Shown: in pieces, positions 48,023 to 56,499 of the stretch
Layout of the letters: each line of letters starts with the position of its first letter
Numbering within the stretch: the first letter of the stretch is position 1
Assembly: GCF_001050375.1 (NCBI RefSeq)
Contig: NZ_KQ130482.1
Coordinates: 202,954-266,953, forward strand
Length of the DNA stretch: 64,000 nt
Direction of reading: 5' to 3'
Origin: Catenovulum maritimum
GTDB lineage: Bacteria > Pseudomonadota > Gammaproteobacteria > Enterobacterales > Alteromonadaceae
Position numbers and translations under genes: made by a program
The notes under the pieces: model-generated
The model's input: only the letters and a program-made list of their open reading frames with translations
Databases searched by the model: none
What the model was told of the DNA's origin: nothing

Positions 48023-50920
48023 TTAATCAGCTGCTGCTTCTGACTCACTCGGTGATAAAGGATGTGAGACTAAGCGTATATTATCAAAATAAGCCTCAGT
48101 GCCCTCTGTAGGAGCTCCTTGAAAGCTTAATTCAAATTGATCGACTCGGATTTCAGTACCATTGGTCGAATCGAATTGGGCAAAAACAGTTAAGGATGTA
48201 TTTGAGCCAGAATCAAAGCTAAATTCATCTTTATAAAAACTATCATCACCTTTTGTTGTGCCTGCAGATTTTAATGCGGAATAGACAGACTCGATACTAG
48301 CAAGCCAATCGGACGTGACTGAAATATCAGTGTTGGTTGATACGCCGAAATGAATTGATGAATCGTCGTCACTTTCTTTGTAAAGATTGTACATTGACAT
48401 AGTGTAATAAGTGTTTGGTTCCACGGATACAGTTTGAGCAATATACGGGTTGTGAGGCGTACCTGTATCAGCGCCAGCGTTCCATTTAAATTTAATCGAG
48501 CCATCGGCACCACCTGCAGAGTTACTTGACTCTTGCACTTGGCCTATTCCTGTACCTTCAACAGAAGTCCAACCGTCATCCCCATCATCAAAATTAGGGT
48601 TAACTAGACCGGCTTTATTCTTGACGAAATCATCTACCGAAGCTGTGATGACAGCAGAGGTTGCATCTCCTGAGTTAAAACTAACAGACTCAAAGCCATA
48701 AGAAGTTGAGTTTCTTTCAGCGGCATAAGTAAACCCATTTAGTAGTATGGATAGTTTAGCTGCGCCTCTCATAAAAGCAGATAGGGTATAATTAGTATTG
48801 GCTGTCAAACTAACTGTTTGTGTAACATTGGCAGAATTAGTATCCAGCTTTAAGCTTTTACCGCGTGAAAATACTTCGTCTGCTGCTGTTGTGATACTTG
48901 CACCATTATTTGTCCAACCGGTAAAGTCTCCGGTATCAAAGTCGTGGTTGGCAATATTAACTTTCTCGACGTAGATTTTACCCGGAGTTGGACGGTAATT
49001 TTTAGGTCCTACGTCAGCTGATGTAAGCGGTGCTAATAGGTTTGTATCAGCTAAGATTTCATCTGCACCAGATGCAGTAACACTTGAACGCGTTTGTCCG
49101 TCCATATCAATCGTAGGTAAGGTGAAACTACCTGTGTTGACGACAGCTGCCGTTAAGCTTGGGCTGTTTGTACTTGGACGATATAAGCCATCGTTTGCTT
49201 TTTCCAATTCTGCATCTAATTCAGCAAAGCCTGTAACAGATGTTAGACTATCCTGATCTGAAAATGCCTGACCATAAACATAGTTACCATCAAAAGTTGA
49301 TCCGGCAGGCATACTCTCACCATTAGTGCGAATCACAGGACCAATCGCATCTGAGATTATATTATTGACAAAATAAACGTTTTTAGGAGCTTCGTCGTTA
49401 TTACCACCGTATACATTTAAACTGTTTACACTATCAACAATCGTATTGTGCGCAACCAAGATATTCTCTACATTTTGATAGCCATTATCTGTATCTCCAG
49501 CACCATCACCTGTTGTTAGTACAATGCCACCGTTCCAGTTAGAGCTTTGGAAACGAGCACCTTCAATATAATTATTGGTGACTATATGGCCGTCATCAAC
49601 TAAGCGGATCCCACCAGAAAAAGGGTTATCATCACCAAAGATAAAGTTATTACTAATATTGGCTTCTGCACCATGGCGTGTCACGATTGAACCGTTACTA
49701 TCTCGAACCGTATTATTGCGAATTATATTATTTGCTGATTTGTTTGAAATAATTTCAGCCTCACCTTGAATACGCTCAAAGTAATTATTTTCGACAATAG
49801 TATGAGAAGGTGCAGAATGCGTTGTGCTTAAACCTAAGCGAATACCCTCGTACTCGTTGTCACTACTTCCAGCGTAAGCTTGACCAAATGCTGGTGGACG
49901 ATCACCAAAATAGTTATGATCGATTTGTCCATAGTCAGCTGGGAAGCCATTTGTATTGAAATCACTCTCAGATGTCCAGCGAGGGAACACCATTAATGCG
50001 CCGCGCGATTCTTTACCTGAGAACCAACTATGATCCACTCGGTTATGGTGGCCATAAAATTCAACCCATTTTGAGCTGCTATAATCACCGGCGTCCATGT
50101 CAATCACGGCAACTTCGGTAACACGGCAATAACTACATTCAGACTCTTTCTCAAATTTAATGATTGAACTACCTGACTCACCGTCTCTAAATACAAAACC
50201 TTGTAATACAATGTACTGGCCGCCTAAGCGAGCTGATATTTCACCACCTGTAATAATAGCTTTACCTGGGTTTTCAGCTGCCACTGTGATTGGCATGTCT
50301 TTAGTACCTTGGCCTTCAACGCGTAATTCAAAATCACCCGTATAAGTACCATCAGCCATACACAAGGTATCTCCGGCAACTAGGTCTTCGGCTGCATCTT
50401 CGAATGCTGAAATTGAATTAACGACTTGAGTACAATATACGCTAGGTACACTATCATCACCAGAGACTGGACCTGTATCCACGACAACAGGATCAACACC
50501 TGTGATAGTAATAACTAGATCTGCGCTAGTACCATCTACAGAGCTGATGCTAATCGTATCTATTAATGTTTCACTAGCAGATGAAAGGGCTGAAACAGCA
50601 TTGTTTGAAGTATCTAATTCGTATGTCCATTCGCCCTCGGCATTAATTGAAAACGTACCATAGCTTGTTATCATATCATTTTGAGGTACTGCCGCTTCTT
50701 CTGAATCATCATCGGAATCATGAATATATATTTCACCTTCCACTTCGTCGGTTAAATTATTAGCGATTATTTTAGTTAAACCCGAAATTGAAGCTGGTGT
50801 ATTTGAAGTATTATTTTGTTTTTCAGCGTCATCTTTTAGTTCGACATCTACGCAAGCTGATAATGACAATAGCATGGCTAATGTTATTAGATTTTTGTTC
50901 ACTTTTTTCCCCTTTGTCAT
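48023..50920 (-). CDS. Lipoprotein PL6 alginate lyase (chondroitinase-B family), multidomain
   Basis: 965 residues. Lipobox LSLSAC (C23). A VCBS-like domain (about 45-145, YGTFSINAEGEWTYEL) precedes a PL6 right-handed beta-helix (about 160-600). Likely catalytic residues are K394 (ISNKSANN) and R415 (VTRHGAEA), the conserved Lys/Arg pair of PL6. Two C-terminal carbohydrate-binding-like beta-sandwich regions follow (about 660-760 and 770-955), the second ending EAYFDNIRLV. It would cleave alginate, often at MG or poly-M sites in this family. TTAGGA lies before the ATG. A TGTAATACA site lies 126 bases upstream. Confidence 0.92.
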   Translation of the reverse strand: MTKGKKVNKNLITLAMLLSLSACVDVELKDDAEKQNNTSNTPASISGLTKIIANNLTDEVEGEIYIHDSDDDSEEAAVPQNDMITSYGTFSINAEGEWTYELDTSNNAVSALSSASETLIDTISISSVDGTSADLVITITGVDPVVVDTGPVSGDDSVPSVYCTQVVNSISAFEDAAEDLVAGDTLCMADGTYTGDFELRVEGQGTKDMPITVAAENPGKAIITGGEISARLGGQYIVLQGFVFRDGESGSSIIKFEKESECSYCRVTEVAVIDMDAGDYSSSKWVEFYGHHNRVDHSWFSGKESRGALMVFPRWTSESDFNTNGFPADYGQIDHNYFGDRPPAFGQAYAGSSDNEYEGIRLGLSTTHSAPSHTIVENNYFERIQGEAEIISNKSANNIIRNNTVRDSNGSIVTRHGAEANISNNFIFGDDNPFSGGIRLVDDGHIVTNNYIEGARFQSSNWNGGIVLTTGDGAGDTDNGYQNVENILVAHNTIVDSVNSLNVYGGNNDEAPKNVYFVNNIISDAIGPVIRTNGESMPAGSTFDGNYVYGQAFSDQDSLTSVTGFAELDAELEKANDGLYRPSTNSPSLTAAVVNTGSFTLPTIDMDGQTRSSVTASGADEILADTNLLAPLTSADVGPKNYRPTPGKIYVEKVNIANHDFDTGDFTGWTNNGASITTAADEVFSRGKSLKLDTNSANVTQTVSLTANTNYTLSAFMRGAAKLSILLNGFTYAAERNSTSYGFESVSFNSGDATSAVITASVDDFVKNKAGLVNPNFDDGDDGWTSVEGTGIGQVQESSNSAGGADGSIKFKWNAGADTGTPHNPYIAQTVSVEPNTYYTMSMYNLYKESDDDSSIHFGVSTNTDISVTSDWLASIESVYSALKSAGTTKGDDSFYKDEFSFDSGSNTSLTVFAQFDSTNGTEIRVDQFELSFQGAPTEGTEAYFDNIRLVSHPLSPSESEAAAD

Positions 50921-51547
50921 ATTTCCTAACCCTTTTTTGCTTAATTTTTTTGTAACGTTAAAGCGCTAAAGGCGAGTTAATTTATTCTCACCACAAGTGA
51001 ATATAACAAAGGTAAAACATTAATCAATATTTTAATTTACAAAAATGTAATACATTTTTATGTGTTTTGTCAGTTTTGTTGTGTTTTTAATACGCAGATT
51101 AGGAGTTATTGATCTTTGTTTATAATTTGAGTTGAAAGATAAATTATTTCAGGCAAAGCAGAATTAAGAAAATTTTAGCCTCACCATCAAGGTAAATGAC
51201 TATTTCTCTTTAATCGCATTAGATTTTGTTGATTGACGACGAGGATTCAGGGCGAAATTTGAACTCAAATCAAGCTAGGTACACTCGGATAGTATGTTTG
51301 TAGATGAAAAAATAACATTATGATCAACAAGCTCTAATGGAAGGTGGCCGGTATTGGTTATTTAAATTGATGTTAGGTGGTTTAAAGTAAAAGAGTGAGT
51401 TTATTTGACTAGAGAAACTTTAATAAATGGTTTTGTGTATAAGATTATTTAGACTGAGTAGATATATATTTGAATATGATGAAAGCGGTATGGCAAAAGC
51501 TGAGATAATTAAAAATATTGTGGGGAGATTACTACGAGGGATTAAAT
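50921..51547. other. Gene-free stretch upstream of the PL6 gene
   Basis: About 630 bases. The part next to the PL6 start holds its promoter region with the TGTAATACA element at 51046. The remainder (about 51060-51547) is AT-rich, without a supported gene, RNA or repeat that I can recognise. Confidence 0.4.
51046..51054. promoter_or_regulatory. Candidate GntR operator, TGTAATACA
   Basis: Embedded in AAATGTAATACATTT, a longer palindrome, 126 bases upstream of the PL6 start. It is the most symmetrical copy of this element in the window. Confidence 0.5.
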
Positions 51548-51606
51548 AGCTCGCTTATAGTAGTAAAGCGAGCTTAATATTAATACAGAAAACAATTTCT
51601 GTATTA
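51548..51606 (-). terminator. Two hairpins downstream of the cold-shock gene
   Basis: On the minus strand, first AATACAGAAA / TTTCTGTATT (51580-51606) and then AGCTCGCTT / AAGCGAGCT (51548-51574). The second, GC-richer stem has only an AT-rich tail without a clear T-run. Both are suitable for ending or stabilising a cspA-type mRNA. Confidence 0.6.
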
Positions 51607-51611
51607 ATTAT

Positions 51612-51821
51612 TTAGATACATACAATGTTTTCTGCTTGTGGGCCTTTTTGACCTTGAGTAACAGTAAATTGTACGTTTTGACCTTCAGCTAGAGTTTTGA
51701 AACCTTCGCTTGCGATTGCGCTGTAATGAGCGAAAACGTCTGGTCCAGATTTTTGTTCAATAAAACCAAAACCTTTTTCTTCATTGAACCATTTAACTAC
51801 ACCAGTTGTTGTATTAGACAT
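51612..51821 (-). CDS. Cold-shock protein, CspA family
   Basis: 69 residues, one cold-shock domain. The RNA-binding motifs are intact: KGFGFI (RNP1) and DVFAHYSAI (RNP2). It binds single-stranded RNA or DNA and acts as an RNA chaperone. TAGGAT lies 9 bases before the ATG. The gene-free sequence of more than 250 bases upstream fits the long 5' leader usual for cold-regulated csp genes. The window does not show which csp paralogue it is or whether it is cold-induced. Confidence 0.95.
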   Translation of the reverse strand: MSNTTTGVVKWFNEEKGFGFIEQKSGPDVFAHYSAIASEGFKTLAEGQNVQFTVTQGQKGPQAENIVCI

Positions 51822-52146
51822 AATAGATATCCTAGAAATTAATAAATTTACCTTGTAATAAGGTGATTAAGCGGTAAGAAAACGAATATTTAACTGAGGA
51901 TAACGCGAAGAATTAAAACTAAAACGACGAGGTATAGACAAACAAACACGGCTTTCTCTTAAGCCCGAACTCCATTGTAGCTGGATCGGCCCTACGAAAG
52001 CAATGTTTATTTTTTGTATTACAAAAAAGTTCTACAAAATGACTTGATATATCATTATCTAAAATAGTGTAAGTGATTCGTCTTTTTTTGAGTTTTACTT
52101 ACAAAAATTGTATTTATTTTATGTTGCTTCTAATGAAGGATATATT
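51822..52146 (-). promoter_or_regulatory. Probable long 5' leader and promoter of the csp gene
   Basis: About 320 gene-free bases between the csp start and the divergent hsp20 remnant. On the minus strand it contains a less AT-rich stretch (about 51955-52000) with GGCTTAAGAGAAAGCCG, a short hairpin (GGCTT / AAGCC) inside the putative leader. Long structured leaders that act as thermosensors are established for cspA-type genes. Assignment here is by analogy. An inverted repeat TTGTATTACAA lies at 52014-52024. Confidence 0.45.
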
Positions 52147-52412
52147 ATGAACTCAGTTGATTTAACCCCACTATACCGCAGTAGTGTTGGCTTTGACCGC
52201 TTAGGTTCATTGATTGATAGCTCGTTAACAGCGGAAGCAACTTCTGATGGCTATCCGCCTTACAATATCGCGAAGCTTTAGCTGAGAATTGCTATACTAT
52301 TACAATTGCTGTCGCTGGTTTTGCTATTGAAGAACTTGATATTCAAATTGCTAAAGGTGATAAGTTCTCTACTAATTTAGATAACATGAAAATACTCAAA
52401 GTGATTTTTTGA
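52147..52412 (+). pseudogene. Frameshifted and truncated small heat-shock protein (Hsp20/IbpA) remnant
   Basis: From the ATG at 52147 the frame reads MNSVDLTPLYRSSVGFDRLG ... YPPYNIAKL and stops at 52281. In the next frame, from about 52278, the sequence continues LAENCYTITIAVAGFAIEEL and DIQIAKGDK, stopping at 52412. Joined, they match the N-terminal third to half of IbpA-type proteins (DLTPLYRSSVGFDRL, PPYNI, ITIAVAGF). A small indel near 52276 breaks the frame and the alpha-crystallin domain is cut short after GDKF. It is therefore a dead gene, or a sequencing error plus true truncation; the missing C-terminal half argues for a real remnant. Confidence 0.8.
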
Positions 52413-52492
52413 GTATTTGATCATAAATTTTGTCTGAATGGAATCTCATGCTCCGACCCCATAATAATTAAGGCTTATCAATGGTGACCGGC

Positions 52493-53182
52493 TTAAAACT
52501 CATATTCTAGCGCTAGCCTAAAACTATGATCTTTAACTGGGTTTTTAATTTCAGTTATAAAGCCTGCTTCCCATTTAAATTGCCTATTACGATCGATTCG
52601 AATAATCCCCATGAAAGCAGGCCCTACACCGATAAATGATTCGCCAGTATAAATTTCTATTGCAGGTTGAAGTTCTGCCATTAAGCGATAACGATACTTT
52701 AATCTAAATTCTGCTTCTAACTCATTTTTTTGGTTTTTTCCCCATTCATACACAGTAAAAGCATTGAGTGTTAGGCTAGTTGCCCCTAATTCTTTTTCAA
52801 ATAAAAGGCCGGTCGTAAACTCCCAATCTTCAGATCTGTGCCTTTTTTCAAGTTCAAATAACATTCCCCAATCAGCCCACATTTCTCCCTGTTCAGTTAG
52901 CATCCAACGAAGTTCTATTTCATAGGCTTGTAAGGCAAAGCTTTCTACATTAGTTTCTTCTCCAACTAAGTATATTTCAGCCATTAGTTGTTCATTGAGT
53001 GCCTTACCAAATGCTATTCGTTGGCCTAATACGTTTCCTTTCTCTGTTTGACGGGATAGTAAACGCCACTCGAACTCTATTTCATTCGGAAGTACATAAG
53101 GTTGATACACTTTATCTACCACAATACCGTCAGCGCTCACAACTGAACTAAATACGATTAGTAATATGCCTATAAACTTCAT
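52493..53182 (-). CDS. Predicted outer-membrane beta-barrel protein
   Basis: 229 residues with a signal peptide (cut near VVSADG). The mature protein has alternating amphipathic strands rich in aromatic and acidic residues and ends in LEYEF, a C-terminal Phe typical of outer-membrane barrels. I do not recognise a named family. The start overlaps the FTR1-like stop by 4 bases (ATGA), so it is the last gene of the two-component/cupredoxin operon. It may provide an outer-membrane path or sensor for the metal or redox compound handled by the operon. Confidence 0.6.
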   Translation of the reverse strand: MKFIGILLIVFSSVVSADGIVVDKVYQPYVLPNEIEFEWRLLSRQTEKGNVLGQRIAFGKALNEQLMAEIYLVGEETNVESFALQAYEIELRWMLTEQGEMWADWGMLFELEKRHRSEDWEFTTGLLFEKELGATSLTLNAFTVYEWGKNQKNELEAEFRLKYRYRLMAELQPAIEIYTGESFIGVGPAFMGIIRIDRNRQFKWEAGFITEIKNPVKDHSFRLALEYEF

Positions 53183-53973
53183 TTCAAATCTCCTAAGCTA
53201 CAGCTCATTTTTTTCCGCGCCACTTTGAAAACTAAACAATAAGTAATGATTGAAGTAAAAAGGCTTATCGTATAAACCAAAAAATATTCGCGAGTTGGAG
53301 CAGATACATATCCTATGAGTGTATTAAGTAGATAACCATATTCAGATGAATCTGAAATGATAAACGATGTATCCCAAAGCGTCTGTCTAGTATCCACTAA
53401 GCCAATTTGTTGTAATTTAGTTAGGCCTTGAGTGGCTATACCAGCTAAATATGAAGCCCAAAAGGTATAGCTTAACCATTCTAGTTTATTGACTGTGCCT
53501 TTAAACAGTAAAGCTAACAATGTACTAAAACTAATACAAATACCTAAACCAAATACAGTGCCAGTTATTGTTGTTGCAAGTGATTGTTGATTAATAATTA
53601 TTGTGAAAAAATATAAAAAAAACTCACTTAAATGAAGAGTGGCGAACATAGACACTGATGCAAATAGAGCTAAACCTAGTGGTAAGTTTAGCGATTTTTT
53701 TGTCATGATAAGGCAGCTAGAAGCGAGTAATATGAAGTAAAGACTAAAATGTATAACACTGGCTAAAATTTCGATACCGTCGCCATCATACCAGCCACTT
53801 ATATTCTCTAAATTTGTAAAAATTAAGCTTATAAATGTGATAGATATAATCAATAGACGAGTGAGATTGGCGCGGTTTACAAAATGAGACGAGACAAACG
53901 CACTAACAAAGCATAGTAAAATAAACACAGGTAAAATTTCTTTAATAAATAATATAACAGTGTTAATCAACAT
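53179..53973 (-). CDS. FTR1-like membrane permease without the REXXE iron motif
   Basis: 264 residues from the ATG at 53973 (MLINTVILFIKEILPVFILL). The frame is open to an ATG at 54060, but that part lies inside the upstream gene. About seven transmembrane segments. The size, the start and the neighbouring cupredoxin-domain gene match proteins annotated as FTR1-family high-affinity iron permeases. True FTR1 proteins carry REGLE-type motifs in two helices, and here the first is KEILP with no second one evident. Transport of iron is therefore doubtful. It overlaps the cupredoxin gene by 11 bases and the barrel gene by 4. Confidence 0.6.
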   Translation of the reverse strand: MLINTVILFIKEILPVFILLCFVSAFVSSHFVNRANLTRLLIISITFISLIFTNLENISGWYDGDGIEILASVIHFSLYFILLASSCLIMTKKSLNLPLGLALFASVSMFATLHLSEFFLYFFTIIINQQSLATTITGTVFGLGICISFSTLLALLFKGTVNKLEWLSYTFWASYLAGIATQGLTKLQQIGLVDTRQTLWDTSFIISDSSEYGYLLNTLIGYVSAPTREYFLVYTISLFTSIITYCLVFKVARKKMSCSLGDLK

Positions 53974-54313
53974 GCTTTGCCTCCACAATGACAATGCCTC
54001 TTGCTGTATGGGGAAAGTATTCTCCAAAATATTCGTATCGCCCTGGGAGTAGTGGGCCAATAAAAACTCTTCCTATCTTTTTTGGAAAAAGTACTTTTTC
54101 GCGGTTTAAATCAAAGCTGTCAAACTCTTCTATGGTATTATCTTGATTGATGATAAGTAATTTCACCTTAGTGTTAGCTGGGATGATAATTTCTGATGGG
54201 GTAAAAATATGATTCTTCAGCGTTAGACGGAATTCTTGTGTCGCCGCCTTTGTTTTATGGGTTATAATAAGCATTAATATTAAGGCAAATAAATTTATAG
54301 TTTTAAGTAGCAT
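53963..54313 (-). CDS. Secreted cupredoxin-fold protein (EfeO-like cupredoxin domain)
   Basis: 116 residues with a signal peptide (cut near KTKAAT). The mature domain FRLTLKNHIFTPSEIIIPANTKVKLLIINQD ... EFDSFDL ... GPLLPGRYEYFGEYFPHTARGIVIV follows the cupredoxin-1 pattern found in EfeO-type iron-uptake proteins. The Cys ligand of blue copper proteins is absent, so a type-1 copper site is unlikely. Its start overlaps the sensor-kinase stop by 11 bases. Periplasmic metal or electron-handling partner of the FTR1-like permease, by context. Confidence 0.75.
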   Translation of the reverse strand: MLLKTINLFALILMLIITHKTKAATQEFRLTLKNHIFTPSEIIIPANTKVKLLIINQDNTIEEFDSFDLNREKVLFPKKIGRVFIGPLLPGRYEYFGEYFPHTARGIVIVEAKHVD

Positions 54314-55616
54314 CGGATTTCTCCAAAGCCATTTGCGGGAAAGTAATTAATACTTTTAAGCCACCTAAAGATGAGCGCATCAATTCGAATTTACCGCCAT
54401 GAAGTTCAACTATATGGCCTACAATTGAAAGCCCTAAACCACTACCCGTTTCAGTATGTTGCTTTATTCGATAAAACCTTTGTAGTGCATTAGTCAACTG
54501 AGAATCGTCAATACCAGGGCCTGAATCTTCTATTACTAGGATTATTTCTTTATTTTGTTTACTTGCGGATACTTGTATTTGAGAAGCTACTCCACTGTAT
54601 TTGATCGCATTTTTTAACAAATTGTCTAGCATGGTTTCTAGCGAAAATTCATCAGCATTAATCATAATATTTGAGGTATTAAGAGAGATTGATTGTTGAT
54701 TAATTTCTATTTGGTCATAGTTGTTGGCAATCACTTCTTGTAGTAAAGAGGTCAATTTAAAGTCAACTTTGGTAGCTATAAAATTTTCTGGTGAAGTCCT
54801 ATTTAACGTGATTACTTGCTCTATAACATGTGCCATTCTATCTGTATTAGCTTCTAATTCATCTATGTGATTTTGTTCAACTGAATTTAGTTTGAAAGCA
54901 GTTTTAAGATTGTGAGCATTGAGTTTTAGTACACTAATAGGCGTTCTTAGCTCATGTGCTGCATTACTCGCCATCGTCTGTTCTCTATCAAATGCAGCGG
55001 CTAAGCGTGTCAATAATCCATTGATAGTCTCAGTTATTGGCTCTAATTCTTTAGATCTATTTTTTAGTTTGATAGTGGTTAAGTCTGATCCATCTTTGTG
55101 CTTTAAATTTTCTGATAGTTCTTTGATTGGAAATAAACTTTTATTTATCGATAATGTAACAATTATACCGATAATTGGGATTACAAATACTATAGGTAGA
55201 ATCGCTTCAAGTAATACAGCCTCAATTGATTCTATGCGCTGACTAACAGGTTGTGCGACAATAACTTGAATTTCTGCTTCTAGGATTGAATAAAATCGCC
55301 ACCTGTCTTCCAGAAAGCTTGTGTAGCCGAAACCAGTGACTGCATTGGCAATAGCTTGCTGTGGAGCATTTTTACTTTTGAGTATGAGTTTATTATTTTT
55401 CCATATTTGAAACGCAAATGAAGTACGGGTATCAACCTGAATATTTGATGGCTTTATCGGGCTGTTTTTTAGAGTGGTAGCGATTGATAACATTTCATCA
55501 TCAAATACCTTGTTTAATCTTTTATTACTTGCTTTAAATCCTTGTAAAGCCGCACTAAATGTCGCCAAAATCACAACAGATAAGATTACAGTTAGCAAGT
55601 ATCGTTGAATCGACAT
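54303..55616 (-). CDS. Sensor histidine kinase, QseC/PmrB-like
   Basis: 437 residues. Two transmembrane segments (about 7-27 and 140-165) enclose a periplasmic sensor region; the HAMP-like linker is followed by the DHp domain with the phospho-acceptor His in ASNAAHELRTPISVL. The catalytic ATPase domain contains NLLKNAIKYS, VIEDSGPGIDD and GSGLGLSIV. It directly follows the response regulator and probably senses a periplasmic metal or redox signal, given the downstream cupredoxin and FTR1-like genes. The ligand is not known. Confidence 0.9.
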   Translation of the reverse strand: MSIQRYLLTVILSVVILATFSAALQGFKASNKRLNKVFDDEMLSIATTLKNSPIKPSNIQVDTRTSFAFQIWKNNKLILKSKNAPQQAIANAVTGFGYTSFLEDRWRFYSILEAEIQVIVAQPVSQRIESIEAVLLEAILPIVFVIPIIGIIVTLSINKSLFPIKELSENLKHKDGSDLTTIKLKNRSKELEPITETINGLLTRLAAAFDREQTMASNAAHELRTPISVLKLNAHNLKTAFKLNSVEQNHIDELEANTDRMAHVIEQVITLNRTSPENFIATKVDFKLTSLLQEVIANNYDQIEINQQSISLNTSNIMINADEFSLETMLDNLLKNAIKYSGVASQIQVSASKQNKEIILVIEDSGPGIDDSQLTNALQRFYRIKQHTETGSGLGLSIVGHIVELHGGKFELMRSSLGGLKVLITFPQMALEKSDAT

Positions 55617-56276
55617 CTAGTTTTTACTCACCACGTAGCCAACACCTCGAACAGTTTTAATAAAATTAATTGGAAGCTTTTTTCGAATATTGCTAATGTG
55701 TACTTCAATTGTATTTGATGCGATTTCCTCACCCCATTCATATAGTTTGTTTTCCAATTGTTCCTTAGATAATATTCGACCTATATTTTCCATTAGAGAT
55801 TTAATAATCATGTATTCTCTGCGCGATAAGCTAATAGGTTGTTGGTTCACTTCAATAGTGTGTGATCTAGTATCTAACGTCACCTCTTTATGGCAAATCA
55901 TGAAAGATGAATGAGTACCTAATCTGCGTTCTATTACTCTGAGTCGAGCGAGTAACTCTTCCATATTAAATGGTTTTGAAAGGTAATCATCTGCGCCTAA
56001 ATCTAACCCTGCTACTTTGTGTTCAACACCATCTCTAGCAGTTAAAATAAGTACAGCAGTTGAGTATTTTTGACGTTTAAGCTGTTTTAACACATACAAG
56101 CCATCTAAATCAGGCAGCCCTAAATCCAGAATAATACAGTCATATGGATTGAATTTAGCTGCTGAAAGTGCGAGTTCACCAGTTTCAGCGAGATCTATAG
56201 TGTATCCTCCATGCTTTAATGATGCCTTTAATCCATTTGCCAAATGGAAGTCATCTTCAACTAATAAAATTCTCAT
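55617..56276 (-). CDS. OmpR-family response regulator, QseB/PmrA-like
   Basis: 219 residues. The receiver domain starts MRILLVEDDFHLANGLKASLKHGGYTIDLA, with phospho-Asp in CIILDLGLPDLDGL and the switch Lys in DYLSKPF. The C-terminal winged helix ends HISNIRKKLPINFIKTVRGVGYVV. The layout fits the QseB/PmrA group, whose members bind tandem TTAAG-type half-sites. Such a repeat (56435-56451) lies in the divergent promoter. The kinase start follows its stop directly, so the two are co-transcribed. Confidence 0.92.
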   Translation of the reverse strand: MRILLVEDDFHLANGLKASLKHGGYTIDLAETGELALSAAKFNPYDCIILDLGLPDLDGLYVLKQLKRQKYSTAVLILTARDGVEHKVAGLDLGADDYLSKPFNMEELLARLRVIERRLGTHSSFMICHKEVTLDTRSHTIEVNQQPISLSRREYMIIKSLMENIGRILSKEQLENKLYEWGEEIASNTIEVHISNIRKKLPINFIKTVRGVGYVVSKN

Positions 56277-56499
56277 TTTTACTCAACTTATATAAAAGGT
56301 TTATTTTTTATTATGTCTATTTGGGATAATTGTATATTCCGATGTTTTACGCATAAAAATTATGAGCCTAATCACAGATTCATAATAAGTCATAGATAAT
56401 TCGGTATCTCTATCTTTTATTTTATTTAATAAAGATTAAGTCTTCCTTAAGGTTTATTAAATATATTGATTATTAATATGAATTAGCGAGTTTAATTTT
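56277..56499. promoter_or_regulatory. Divergent promoter between two-component and thioredoxin/DUF4266 operons
   Basis: 223 bases with AT-rich sequence. The only distinct element is the PmrA-box-like direct repeat at 56435-56451. One gap can control both arms of the cluster. Confidence 0.55.
56435..56451 (+). promoter_or_regulatory. PmrA/QseB-box-like direct repeat, ATTAAG-N5-CTTAAG
   Basis: Two hexamers separated by 5 bases (TCTTC), 11-base period, matching the known PmrA-box pattern YTTAAK-N5-YTTAAK at 11 of 12 positions. It lies 48 bases upstream of the thioredoxin start, close to where an activator would contact RNA polymerase. Confidence 0.55.

Noticed and set aside
33838-51360. Shared GTGGCCGG-containing text at about 33840 (reverse) and 51345
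   Set aside because: Similarity is limited to about ten bases and does not extend, so a common origin is not supported.
52014-52024. TTGTATTACAA resembling the alginate operator elements, upstream of the csp gene
   Set aside because: A cold-shock gene is an unlikely member of an alginate regulon; treated as a chance match, and a caution on the operator claim.
53974-54060. Upstream extension of the FTR1-like gene to the ATG at 54060
   Set aside because: The extra 29 residues lie inside the cupredoxin coding region and have no family match; MLINTVILF at 53973 is the usual start.
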